From assembly GCA_032718565.1 (NCBI GenBank), contig JAVGVS010000163.1, positions 841,501 through 905,500 on the forward strand: a DNA stretch of 64,000 nt, written 5' to 3'. Origin of the DNA: Distichodus sexfasciatus. Its lineage: Eukaryota; Chordata; Actinopteri; Characiformes; Distichodontidae. A model generated the notes under the pieces. That model was not told the origin of the DNA, ran no database searches, and saw only the letters and a program-made list of their open reading frames with translations. The position numbers and the translations under genes were made by a program. Below, one piece after another: positions 1 to 11,800 of this stretch; the stretch's first letter is position 1, and every line of letters starts with the position of its first letter.

Positions 1-400
1 TTTAAATTCTATTTTGTCTATCTACTTGTACCTATTTATCCCCAGATATACCTACCTGTATCTAGATACTGTGTATATATGTACATGTATAACTGATGTG
101 TACTTGTACAGTTAGTCTATAATGCAACATTATAGTTTTCTGTATATTCTCTATTGTATGTGTATTAAACTCTTACTATATTCTTACCTGTAATGTTAAC
201 ATAAACTGTTACTGTCTATAGTGCAACATTTATAAGAGATTCTATATTCATGCGTGTTGTATTCTTACTCTATTGCTACCTATGATTTTGTTTCTATGAG
301 AGCAGTCTGCACAGTCTTTGGATTGTTCAGTATCTATTTCGCTACATGTTGTGCTTGTGAATCTACATATGTGACGAATAAAGAACCTCAAATCTCTTAT
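1..400. repeat. Probable tail of a dispersed repeat
   Basis: An AT-rich stretch that ends near 375-400 with a motif resembling 'gacgaataaagaacctc'. Similar 'ataaag...ttgactt' tails occur in this window near 30.4, 37.0 and 42.27 kb, so this is probably the 3' end of a common fish interspersed element. The family is not identified, and no coding sequence is seen. Confidence 0.35.
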
Positions 401-419
401 GTAGGTAGGTATAAGTAGG

Positions 420-1092
420 AATAGGTAGGAGTACATTTAGGTGTATATAAGCCATAGGCAGGTGTATATAGATAGATCTGTGTTATAGGTAGGGACGTCT
501 AGGTGTGTGTAGGTTATAGGCAGACAAGTTTAGGTATAATCTAGATATTGGTAGCGATGTCTAGGTTATAGGCAGGCAAGTCTAGGTATTGGTATTAATG
601 TCTAGGTGGGTGGGGTTTTACAGGCAGGTAAGTCTAGGTATATCTAGGTATTGGTAGGAATATCTGGATGTGTCTAGGTATTGGTAGGAATATCTGGATG
701 TGTCTAGGTATTGGTAGGAATATCTGGATGTGTCTAGGTATTGGTAGGAATATCTGGATGTATCTAGGTATTGGTAGGAATATCTGGATGTATCTAGGTA
801 TTGGTGGGAATATCTAGGTGTGTGTACGTTAGAAAGGTAAGTAGGTATTGGTAGTGATGTCTAGGTATTGGTAGGAATATCTGGATGTATCTAGGTATTG
901 GTAGGAATATCTGGATGTGTCTAGGTATTGGTAGGAATGTCGACGTGGGTGTAGGTTACAGACAGGTAAGTCTAGGTATATCTCAGTATTGGTGGGAATA
1001 TCTAGGTGTGTGTACGTTAGAAAGGTAAGTAGATATTGGTAGCGATGTCTAGGTTACAGGCAGGCACGTCTAGGTATATCTAGATAGTGGTA
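420..1092. repeat. 30-bp tandem repeat, higher-order form of a decamer
   Basis: A 30-bp unit repeats almost perfectly at about 640-800 and more loosely from 480 to 1092. One unit reads as three decamers: TAGGTATTGG, TAGGAATATC and TGGATGTGTC. Each resembles the decamer of the adjoining satellite. Interruptions such as 'gttacaggcaggtaagtc' recur between blocks. Noncoding. Confidence 0.85.
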
Positions 1093-2472
1093 GTGAATCC
1101 TAACAAATCTTAGTAGATCCTAGCAGATCCTGGTAAATTCCAGCAGATCCCAGTAGATTCTAGCAGATTCTAGTAGATTCTAGCAAATCCTAGTAGATTC
1201 TGGCAGATTCTAGCAGATCCTAATAGATTCTAGCAAATCCTAGTAGATTCTGGCAGATTCTAGCAAATCCTAGTAGATTCTAACAGATTCTAGTAGATCC
1301 TAGCAAATCCTAGTAGATCCTAGTAGATTCTGGCAGATTCTAGCAAATCCTAGTAGATCCTAGTAGATTCTAGCAGATTCTAGGAGATTCTAGCAAAACC
1401 TAGTAGATTCTAGCAGATTCTAGTAGATTCTAGCAAATCCTAGTAGATTCTAGCAGATTCTAGCAGATCCTAATAGATTCTAGCAAATCCTAGTAGATCC
1501 TAGTAGATTCTGGCAGATTCTAGCAAATCCTAGTAGATTCTAGCAGATTCTAGTAGATTCTAGCAAATCCTAGTAGATCCTAGTAGATTCTGGCAGATTC
1601 TAGTAGATTCTAGCAAATCCTAGTAGATTCTAGCAGATCCTAGTAGATCCTAGTAGATTCTGGCAGATTCTAGCAAATCCTAGTAGATTCTAGCAATTCC
1701 TAGTAGATCCTAGTAGATTCTGGCAGATTCTAACAAATTCTAGCAAATCCTAGTAGATTCTAGTAGATTCTAGCAGATTCTAGTATATTCTAGCAGATTC
1801 TAGTAGATTCTAGTATATTCTAGCAAATCCTAGTAGATTCTGGCAGATTCTAACAAATTCTAGCAAATCCTAGTAGATTCTAGCAAATCCTAGTAGATTC
1901 TAACAAATCCTAGTAGATTCTAGCAAATCCTAGTAGATTCTAGCAGATTCTAGCAAATCCTAGCAGATTCTAGCAAATCCTAGTAGATTCTAACAAATCC
2001 TAGTAGATCCTAGTAGATTCTAACAGATTCTAGCAGATCCTAGTAGATTCTAGCAAATCCTAGTAGATTCTAGCAGATCCTAGTAGATTCTAGCAGATTC
2101 TAGCAAATCCTAATAGATTCTAGCAGATCCTAGTAGATTTTAACAAATCCTAGTAGATTCTAGCAAATCCTAGTAGATTCTAGCAGATTCTAGCAAATCC
2201 TAATAGATTCTAGCAAATCCTAGTAGATTCTAACAAATCCTAGCAGATTCTAGCAAATCCTAGTAGATTCTAGCAGATTCTAACAGATCCTAGTAGATTT
2301 TAGCAGATTCTAGCAAATCCTAGTAGATTCTAGTAGATTCTAGTAGATTCTAACAGATCCTAGTAGATTCTAGCAGATTCTAGTAGATGCTAACAAATCC
2401 TAGTAGATTCTAGCAGATTCTAGCAGATCCTAGTAGATTCTAACAGATCCTAGTAGATTCCAGCAAATCCTA
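1093..2472. repeat. 10-bp satellite/minisatellite array
   Basis: About 138 consecutive decamers with consensus TAG[T/C]A[G/A]AT[T/C]C, mostly TAGTAGATTC, TAGCAGATTC and TAGCAAATCC. I see no insertion or deletion across roughly 1.38 kb: every unit stays in the same 10-bp register and differs only by substitutions, chiefly T/C and G/A transitions. The array ends abruptly at 'taattaccag'. No long open frame crosses it because TAG recurs in rotating frames. Confidence 0.95.
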
Positions 2473-2667
2473 ATTACCAGGACTATTCACCTGCTTGAGT
2501 TCTAAAAATACTTAAGTGCCATCACCCCTTGTTCAAGATTACAGACATCTGACATAATATTTGTGTGTGTGAACAACCAACTACCATCAGCATCAAGCTC
2601 TAAAAGTAACAAACATTCCACAGACATTTACAGTTGGTTGAACAATTGAAGACAAACAAAGACAGGT

Positions 2668-4987
2668 TCATCTACAGAGTTGCACTATTGGCAAGTCTCC
2701 ATCAGCTATAGGGCCTCTTCCAGCCGTCAGCTCCTTTTTGACCACAGTGTTCTCGTTCCAAGGTTTTCCAGTGCTTCTGCAGCGTCCTGGTTCACTGTAA
2801 CAACAAATAAAAACCTCAATGTTCACACAAGCAAAAGTCACTGAGATGCAAGCCTCATTCTCTTTTACGCCCCAAATATTAAACAGACTGTAACAGCATA
2901 AAGACAACTCCCCTCCAGCTGAAGAGCTGTCCCACATGCACCACAACAGACATCATTGTTTGCTTCTGTCTTCAGAATTGCTGGGAAAACATTTGTAAAG
3001 TCATTAAATACAAGAAAGAAAACTTAAGTGAAGAGTTGGTGACAGACAGCACTCTGGATAAATGTCATAAAAAGCAGAGTGTCACATTTACATGTGCACG
3101 CGACATCTAGCTAACAGGTGCTTACCATCACTCATTTAAATGTGAAAAGCATATACCAACTGCACGAGACGTTCCTTAACTCAATTTTAAATATTTTAAA
3201 TACTTCTGATAAAAATCTGTAAGAGGTTACTGACCAATCCACTTAAGTGCTGCCACAAGTCCAACGTTTTTCCAAGCTTAAAACATCTACAAAAAGAGAA
3301 ACTGTGTCAAAAAGCAGCGTATTACCTTCAACATGCCAACGATCGGTGAAGCAGCCTGAACTGAAGATACAACTTGAAAAATGAGATCGCATGAACAACC
3401 TTTCTGTATTGCAAATTGTAATATTTTTGAGCAATCCAATAAATAAGTTTGCAATGCAGAAAACATTTGGGCAGATTAACAGCACAAATCAGGTTAGGGA
3501 ACACTGCTTTTAGATATCAACACCACCCCCAGTCACAAGAGTCACTCTGAATGTTCATTTCTATAACATTAAATTGAAATTGAACAATTGAATTTTTTAT
3601 CATCAAAGGGTGTGGGCACGCAGCTTAAATCATAAGTGCATAAATGTTGAAGATCGTCCTAAAAGAGATTTACAACAGAATTACACACAAACGGTTGCTT
3701 TCTGTCTGTATCCATCTACCAGTGTGAAAGACCTTTCATAACGTCCACTATCACTTCAGGAAGAGATGCGTCTCGGAGCCGTGTTCATATCAAAACCCAG
3801 CGTGCCTCTAAACCTGCTCTGTGTACAGTTCCAGAAAACTGAGAAAACTCACTACACATACCTCTTTACATGGAACAGCCGGTTTTGTTTTTCAGACTGG
3901 TTTGTCAGTTGCGGTCTGAAATCAAAGATGCAACATTTTAATCGTCGTTCAAATCAGCTGGTATCTGACAACAATAGCACTAACGAAGGTTACGCTAACC
4001 GTGTACAACAAAGAAAATGTGTGGATTGCGCCTTAACGCACCTTTATCAGCCTTCATATACTTTATCCTTAAGCCTACCTTTATCTTTTCAAGAAGAACT
4101 AAAACAGCCAACTAGGCTTGGAGGTGATTTCCTGGTCCTTAGCTTCGTGGGGGCCATCTTCTCCGTCGTCTTCTTGAACAAAAAGATTTATTCATGTTCA
4201 GCTTTACATTGTTCTGTTCAAAACTAGACTATAAGCAGAGTCTCTTATAGCCATGTATGTCTGAATATTACACAAATAAACTGTGTCCTGAGACGGCTTT
4301 AAGTGTTACTACCACAGATTCATCTGTACGTTATGCTAGATTCCTCTTAGACTTATAAATATACATATCATACATAAATATAAATATCCCGAAATTGTGC
4401 CTCACATCTTTAAACCTGGAGGCGAACGGGCACGCTAAAAATGCTTTATCGTCCTACCGGCATTTACTAAGTTTACGGCGTTTTTGCAGCGGGACAAACA
4501 GTTCAACGCTCCCTTGTTAAAGCCTTAGTGAAACTCCCCGACTGAACAGACACTACCAACTAGCTCATTAACCAAACAATTGCGTAGAGTGAGCTTTGAT
4601 CTAACTATCAAATAATAATAGAGCAACGGGAGTAATTTTATCGTAAGAACTTACAATGGTTCGGCAGGCATGCTAACTATCTAGCTCTACTGTGTTGTCC
4701 AGGACACCGTTGCTGTGGGAGAACTTTAAAATATATGCAAAATGTACTTCCCTCACTTCTCCAACTTACCACTAACACGAGTGATTTCATTTCCCTTTGC
4801 TCAAAATTATCTTTGTCATGTGTTAGTACTTAAAAACTTTTCTTACCTTACGGTGGTAGATTGTGATCTTCAGGTGATGGGATGTCGACTCAGCCACGCT
4901 GAAAACTCCGCCCAGACGGACATAAAGATCACCATGGCTCTGAGCCAGTCAGAGCCTTTGGCGCCCAAACTCTGTATCTGGCTAAAC
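2668..4987 (-). other. Candidate unrecognised spliced transcript (coding status unknown)
   Basis: Several good splice-like signals line up on the minus strand. There is a donor CCGTAAG|gtaagaaaag near 4847. A polypyrimidine acceptor ends near 4719 and is followed by a short exon containing ATGCCTGCCGAACCATT|gtaagt near 4654. An acceptor ending 'ttttgttcaag' lies near 4171, with a donor |gtaggc near 4068. A 78-nt open block at about 3327-3404 has both an acceptor and a donor (|gtaata). A last acceptor 'ttgttgttacag' lies near 2798. The candidate exons do not join into one convincing reading frame and I recognise no protein. It could be a lncRNA, a small gene with exons I missed, or chance. No other gene is visible between 2.5 and 8.6 kb. 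Confidence 0.25.
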
Positions 4988-5009
4988 GGTACTGGTGAAT
5001 CTTAACGCA

Positions 5010-8000
5010 AGTAGAAACTGGGCGTAGTGCCAGGTGCGGGTTACAGGGGCGCTTCAATAGGTCCGAGCTTAACCCTGTGTTTTGGCGTGGCATGGCATAA
5101 AAGGACTTTAAAAAGGTGCATCTACAATGATGAAATTATGAGGACCATGTAGCCATAAATCAAATACGTCCCCCTAGTGTCGGTGGGTAGACGCGCAAAA
5201 TGTCCTCATAAGCTACTAAAACTAACGCCTAAATACACTATTCGATTACCATTATCAGAGTGGATTCGATACAATATGCCATTTTTATGCATTACCTCAC
5301 ATTGCACGCATAGTTCCTTTTTAACTAGAATTTTATGCCGTACCTAGAACCCGAGACCACCACTCCGACTTTATTACTTTTTAAAGATTTGCATTAAATT
5401 GACTATTCACAATGATGTGCAAATCATCTGGCAACGTTCTGAAAAATAAATGTGACGAAATATTTCTGAAAGTGGATTGCATGTCGCAGACCACCCGCAA
5501 CGCCACCGCAGAGCACTAGGGGGCAGCGGAACGCCGGCTGAAAATCTCCCTTATAATCTCTTATCGTCCACGCCAGCACTCCTAATATACATAGACGCAT
5601 GTATACACTGAGAGAAATATAAATATACAAGCACTGTATACATAGTGTAGATCTACTGTACATGTTAAGAAATACTTCATTTTTTGATACATATCTAAAC
5701 ATTTTTTTTAAGAAACATCTGTGTATATTGACACAAACAAGATAAATACAGTGTAAGTGTAAATACCCATTTGAAGCGTGTGGCATGTAACTACACGTAC
5801 AGAAAATACACTTAAGATATGTGTACGTGCCTTAATTGTAATATAAACACGTGTTTATCTGGGTGTCTACACTGATGACTGTATTTAAGATATAAAATCA
5901 TCATCTCATTCACGTGGAGCTATAAATTACAGAAAACCAAATTACAGTGTCAAATTATGAATCTGAATATATACTTGTGACTAGTATTTACTGTCGTTCT
6001 CAAAGACAAAGATTCTCCACGTTTAACCTCACAGCTTAAACTACACGTACCGCCTCTACTACATCTGTGACTACATATCAATGTGCTCAAGTGTGTCTTA
6101 AATGTCCTGAATAATTGTATAAGATAAAGACAGCCATGCTTAGTGGAGACATCCTGCTTGTGCGGTGTAGTTTGCTAGAATTAGACTATAACAAAAATCA
6201 ACCAAAAATATCGTTTTTGATTATTATTATTTTTTATTCATCATTACCATTTTATGAGGAAACATTCACATTATGATACAAGAGCATTTACATTTCTAGT
6301 TTGTGGGAAAAGAACAAAGCGAACAACTTATTCAGCTAACGTTTATGGATAAATATAAAAGAAAATAAGAATGACGGAGCTGCCGAACCTAATAAAATTG
6401 AGCTATACGTCTTAGGAGGCATCGTCGGCACAGTTTCTCAAAAGCTTCGCGTCGCGTTACCTTTAAAATGCGTTTGTTTAACGCTAACTTGACTTAGTAC
6501 AATAACTGTGCTACGGCATCGTCAGGACTCTGGTTAGTTACAGCAAGCAGACAATAAAAACGTTCAAATCTGGACATAACCGTTGGAATTGAGCAGCCGG
6601 ACTAGTCGTTACTAAGCTACAACCTTCTTTCTTAAGACGACACAAAACTTTTTAAACAGCGATTTAACACCTACAATCGACTTAAAGACTGCATAAACAA
6701 TCAAATGTAGCCCTTTTATCTTTACAAAGCTTGACAGAAAAAGAAAATGTAAACAAAAATTCCAGTCCATGTGGAAGAAGGTTTTGCTTATGTACCCTTT
6801 AAGTCTTACAGAGAAAATTATGGCTCAGTCATTGGTCTAAATGGGATTCTGGGTTTCACACTGACTCCCTTATATGAAGGTAAAACTGATATCCCTCTAA
6901 CCAAGATGTCTCTGAGAATGGCTGTCTTTATCTGATACAAAAATGATATAGCACTCAAATAATAAAAAAGAAAACTGAAGTGAAAAATGAGATGAATGAA
7001 CTGAAAAAGGTCTCCTAACTTTACGGACAACTTACCTTTGGTAAGATAACCTCTCACCTACCTACGTAAGAGGGCCTGCTTCCCTCCCACACGCACACGC
7101 AGCCGCAGCCTGAATACGGCCCAGCACACAAGTGTACGTAATGTCTATCTGATATCTGAGAACTTGTGTGCAGAAAACGAGCCCCATGTAAACGTTAATG
7201 AGTTATGAGACGTTTGTGCAGTCCTTCTTGCTGCTCTGGATAAAATGAGAAAGCAGCAAGTAAACGTATCTATATTTATAATGACTCTTATATACTCAGA
7301 TACAGCCTGGAGCTATGGCACAAACGAAGAAGTGCACAAGAAAAAGTGAATGTGCACGAGCACGGGCTATGCTGCATTTGGAAAGGGGCGGTGGTGGTGA
7401 AGCAAAGCGAGGACCGTCTTTTAACAGATCCAACAGTCTCCCGCTTGTGTCTAAACTCACCCCAACTTAATGAACCTGCCAACGTTCCCTATATTGGCAT
7501 CTCAAAGCATCTTCACAGTTTTTTTTTTTTTTTTTAAAGAGGGCTAAGGCTCAATGTGGGGAATTAAAGCCAATTTTAACACTGGAGAGAAACTCGCGAT
7601 TAACTGCACGAGAAATTGGCATGTTTGGGATGAACAAACAGATCTCTGGAAGCGTTTGACTTTTTTAAAAGCAAGATCTGCGGGCCTGTACCTGAGAAAA
7701 TCTGGCTTTTGCCACAATTGCTAACATGCTGTGGAAAAACAGACCAACAAAAGAAGGAAGATCAGTTTGCTCGAGAAATTGTAGGACTATTCTTTCATGC
7801 CAAACTGATGCAATTGATGTTGGCGCCTACGCAGAGGCCGCATCACCCTTAGTGAGAAAGGGAAATGTGTTGGGTTGTACTTTTCCCTTCGTACAAAGTT
7901 ACTTTTCCCAAAACACAGAAGAGGCGGGAGGGGGGTCTATAGTTACTTTAAGTAGACAGCTAAATTTTCTACAGATGCACTTAAATTTCTACCTGCAACA

Positions 8001-8676
8001 GTAAAGTGCAAAACCTTCCCAAAAGGCAAATCTAGGTGATATAAAGCATGGAGGCACTAGAATGTTCCGTCTAACCTCACTACACACGAACAGCCGTACG
8101 GCGGTGAGGTCCTTCAGGCAAAGATGAGGAAACTGCATTTCTACAAAACTACGATGCCGTGTCTGCACTTTACACCGTTAAATACATTTCTTAAAAATTC
8201 TATTGTACACATTTTTGCAGTCCGTCGAAGGCTATTTCTTGAGCTGGGCGACACAATGCATCGTACATCGCAACGCCGTCAACATTAATGGCGACGGTTG
8301 CTGACGAGTTTTGTGGAAACCTATAAGAAATGGAGGTTCAGGCTTATCCTAGGTGCATTTCTAACACGATAAATAGTGATACACGATACGCCGTATCGCC
8401 CAGCCCGACCGTTCCTATTGCTCTATATCATTTTACTGCACGTCCGCTCCTTAACGTTGACCCGATACACGACTTATTTACCAAATGCGCATTACAAACA
8501 CCGCTGCGTTTTTACCACTTCCGCGTCGCCTCGCTCCCAGCTCCTGAAGAGACGGCCGAATGTCCAGAGTAACGAGAGTGTCTGGGAAGGTTAGCCGGGG
8601 GTCGGGAGCTGCAGTCTTTCGGGTGGGGTGGGGTGGTGGGGCGATTGAGTTTGGGGGAGAAAAGTGGGGGCGACTG
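5010..8676. other. Region downstream of bmp2k, possible 3' UTR
   Basis: No convincing coding exon is seen on either strand. The minus-strand stretch directly below the bmp2k stop may be its 3' UTR. The nearest canonical AATAAA I noted on that strand is at about 6233-6238, which would imply a 3' UTR of about 2.4 kb, but this is inference. A run of T lies at 7519-7536. The long C-terminal exon of mammalian full-length BMP2K is not apparent here. Confidence 0.35.
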
Positions 8677-8843
8677 CTACAACTTGCCTGCGTTGGCCAC
8701 GAAGGGCACCGAGCCGAAGGGGTCCTCGGAGATCGGGGGCTTAACCGTCGGTCGCTGGCGCTCCGCAGCGCCTCTCTCCGCGCTCACGCCTCTCTCCGCG
8801 CTCACGCCTCTCTCCGCGCTCACGCCTCTCTCCGCCGGTTTCT
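8677..8843 (-). CDS. bmp2k: bmp2k coding exon 15, short-form C-terminus
   Basis: Acceptor ccctccctgcag|AG. Encodes KPAERGVSAERGVSAERG and the rest of an 18-bp tandem repeat, then PISEDPFGSVPFVANAGKL and TAG at 8677-8679. DPFGSVPF is conserved with human BMP2K/AAK1 and is of the DPF adaptor-binding type. Translation ends eight codons after it, unlike the long human isoform. Confidence 0.85.
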
Positions 8844-11800
8844 CTGCAGGGAGGGAGAGGGAAGACGGGTTAGTGTGAGACTGCTGCCCCCTGCTGGAGA
8901 GGGGGAGAACTCTGATTTGCTCCATGCATGTGTAAACTTTTGTGAGCGAGTCAGTGAGTTCACGGAACCCTAAATAAGAGGAAGTCCTTAGCGTTGAAAC
9001 TAAGCATCTGCTTAAAGTCTCTTTCAAACGTAGCAGCTTTATGGTGATCTAACAGCAACCAACTTATTGGCGCAAACATTTACGCAGCATAAAAAGCCAC
9101 TAATTGTATAGTTTACTCTTTACTTTAGAAAATGTCGAACAAACGGGACTGTGCATGTGAAAGGAAGTAAGTTACGGTTGGGTAAGGCAAAGAGAAGTTT
9201 GCGTAAACACTTGCTTGCTCGCAGAAGGTCAAACTCTCTGTCCAGGAGCTCTTCCTCTGTGAGCTTGGAGAAATTGTCCTCGCCAAAGGGGTTCCAGCGA
9301 GACATGTCAGGAGGGTGGCTGACGGCCTGAAAACCAGGGCTGATCACCTCCGAACCTGGGGTGGTCGTTCTGTCGATGGACAAGGAGAGGAACCTTATAT
9401 AATATTATAATTACTTAAGCGTCTCTTAAGGGTGAATTTCGAGAGTCGGTAGGACATTTGGTGACGGCTACCTGGTGTTGGTGAAAGGCTGATCCACAGG
9501 AGAGGGGGACGGATTGTAGGAGCCCAGAGGGGCCTGGAACTCCAGTGGGGAGACGTAGGGGACGTGCTGGGCAGGAGCACGCTGCTGTTGCTGGGCAGCA
9601 AAGGCCTGCTGGTAGTGATGCATCTACAGTAAAAACACAGAGCACTTCGCTTTAATATGGGCATAATGTGTTGGAACGACACTGCCGGACCGTGGGATTC
9701 CCGTGACCTACCGACGACATTCTCTCACATCCACATACGTCTTTGATTACAACACTCATTTTGTTTCTATTGCAAGAAAATACACTTCCTAAATGCTTTG
9801 CACACTGTGTAAAAAATCCTCCAGACCTTTTTGACCCAAAAGGACTGTTAAGGACACAGAGACGGTGTGAGAGTGACAGAGAGCCCGTCGCTTTTCCCTA
9901 CAGTGTAATTGCTTCATATGTTACGATTTAACACAGAGAATTGGTCGATTTCACCCCCCCCCCATTCAATCCCCTGATGGCTTTGCATGGAGCAGATTGC
10001 ATCTGAAATTAAACAGATGGTAACCATTCGGTGGAAAATGAGCTAAAAATTGCACCGCCTTAACGTTATGTATTTGGAGGAAGTCAGTTAGTGGCGCTTC
10101 CCTGTTTAGCGTAAATACATTTCGGAGGAACTACTGACGGATGCGACCGACTGGCATTGACTTGGACTCGAAAGCCGCTTGGCACGAGGAGCTTATACAG
10201 GGGATGCGTGTGGCCAAATTAGCATTTGAAGCGGAATGACACAGTCCAAGAACTGAACTACTACAGCTTACAGCTATCTACAGCTATCTTCAGACATCGG
10301 CGTATTGGTGACTCAAACCAACGCGTGCTACGCGTACTCTCGCTCAGACGCTTCTCCAAACATATGTAGATAACCTCAGGGAAAACCAAAGTTGGACTTG
10401 GCAAATGTAGAGCAAAATGTTAGGAAAGAAAATACATAAACAATAGTTTGAAACATTACTAATTAAAGGGCTGCTTCTAAGTGTCCTCATTCATCATCAT
10501 TTAACTGTTTAGAGGCACTGTTCTTAGAGCTGCATAACAACATTTGCACACACTTGCTCTCCACCACCTTAGATTTTCCACAGTCCCTTTAAGAGAGTGA
10601 GGAAATGAAGCAGGCCAGAGCAGTGCTGCCTTTCACAGGCGACCGGGCAACCTGCCTCGACCCAAAACTCACCAGTGCTGCGTAATGCTGCTGCTGCTGC
10701 TGAGGGTGATACATGGACTGCTGCTGCATCATCTGCTGCTGGATCATGTGCTGCATCTGTAGACTGTGCTGCACAGTGGCCTGATACTGCAGGGGAAATA
10801 CATAGAGAAATGTAATTAATGTGCAACAGCAATTCCCCCTGCGAATGTTTCAAAGTCTTTAAAAAACGGAATAAATCTGAATAAAAGTACATAATCATTA
10901 CTGTATCTGAAAACACAACATGCAACAGTAATATGCAATATGCATCCACGACTACAACTGGGATTATTTTTGTTATAAACGTAAAAGCAGATGTCTAACA
11001 AACATCATCACAAAAATCCTTGCCGCCGTCTTGATTGTGTGTGATAACGCAGAAAACAAAACCACGGGACCATTTCACTACACAGCGTGGAACGGGCGAG
11101 AGTGAGGCCCGGTGACGCCGAACACATTTCACACTCCCAAACAGTCACAAGCTGCTCTCGGGCAGCACACAAACAGCTGTGTTGGGCCATCTGACCCATT
11201 AACGAAGCAAGACGCGATTAACCAGCCGACCACCTGCTGTGCATCAACACATTGTGTCTGCTCTCCGTGTAAACACGCGGCCCACAGCGCCCCCTGGCTG
11301 CTCGAGGAAGAAGTCACCCAACAAGGAGCACAGCGAGCCATAGCATAATGTACATGTTGTAGTAAACCTAATTCTATTCAGACGACACTATTATCATGCA
11401 AAACGACAAAACAGCTGCAATCTCTTAATGAATACGCAGAAGCCATTAGTCTTCAAAAATTGTGTGCGCTCTAATAAGTGAATCAAAACGAGCTTCCATT
11501 GCAGACACCAAACGTGGGGAAGATTGAAATTATTCGTCAATAAAGCTATATGAAAGCTATTTAACGCAGAGAAATGTGTCTAATTACACTACAACCTACA
11601 AAGCACGGTGGCTACCAACAGAAACCCATGTGAAAGTATAATTTGGGCGATTAAGACGGTACTGTAACGTACCATCGCAAACCTACATACACGCGTGCAC
11701 AGGGTAACAGCAGTTTACACGAATGCTAAGGCCTGAGCTTAATTCGTGCAGTTATTATGGTAAGTTAAACACTCACAGAAAACACCCCAATATCTAATAC

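Noticed and set aside
1093..2472. CRISPR-like array
   Set aside because: Contiguous decamers with no unique spacers in a vertebrate genome; it is a minisatellite.
3766..4227. Plus-strand 153-aa open frame
   Set aside because: No recognisable domain or codon signature, and it lies opposite the splice-like signals on the minus strand; probably chance.
8560..8973. Plus-strand 137-aa frame with repeated SLRAHA
   Set aside because: It is the antisense of bmp2k exon 15 and its 18-bp tandem repeat.
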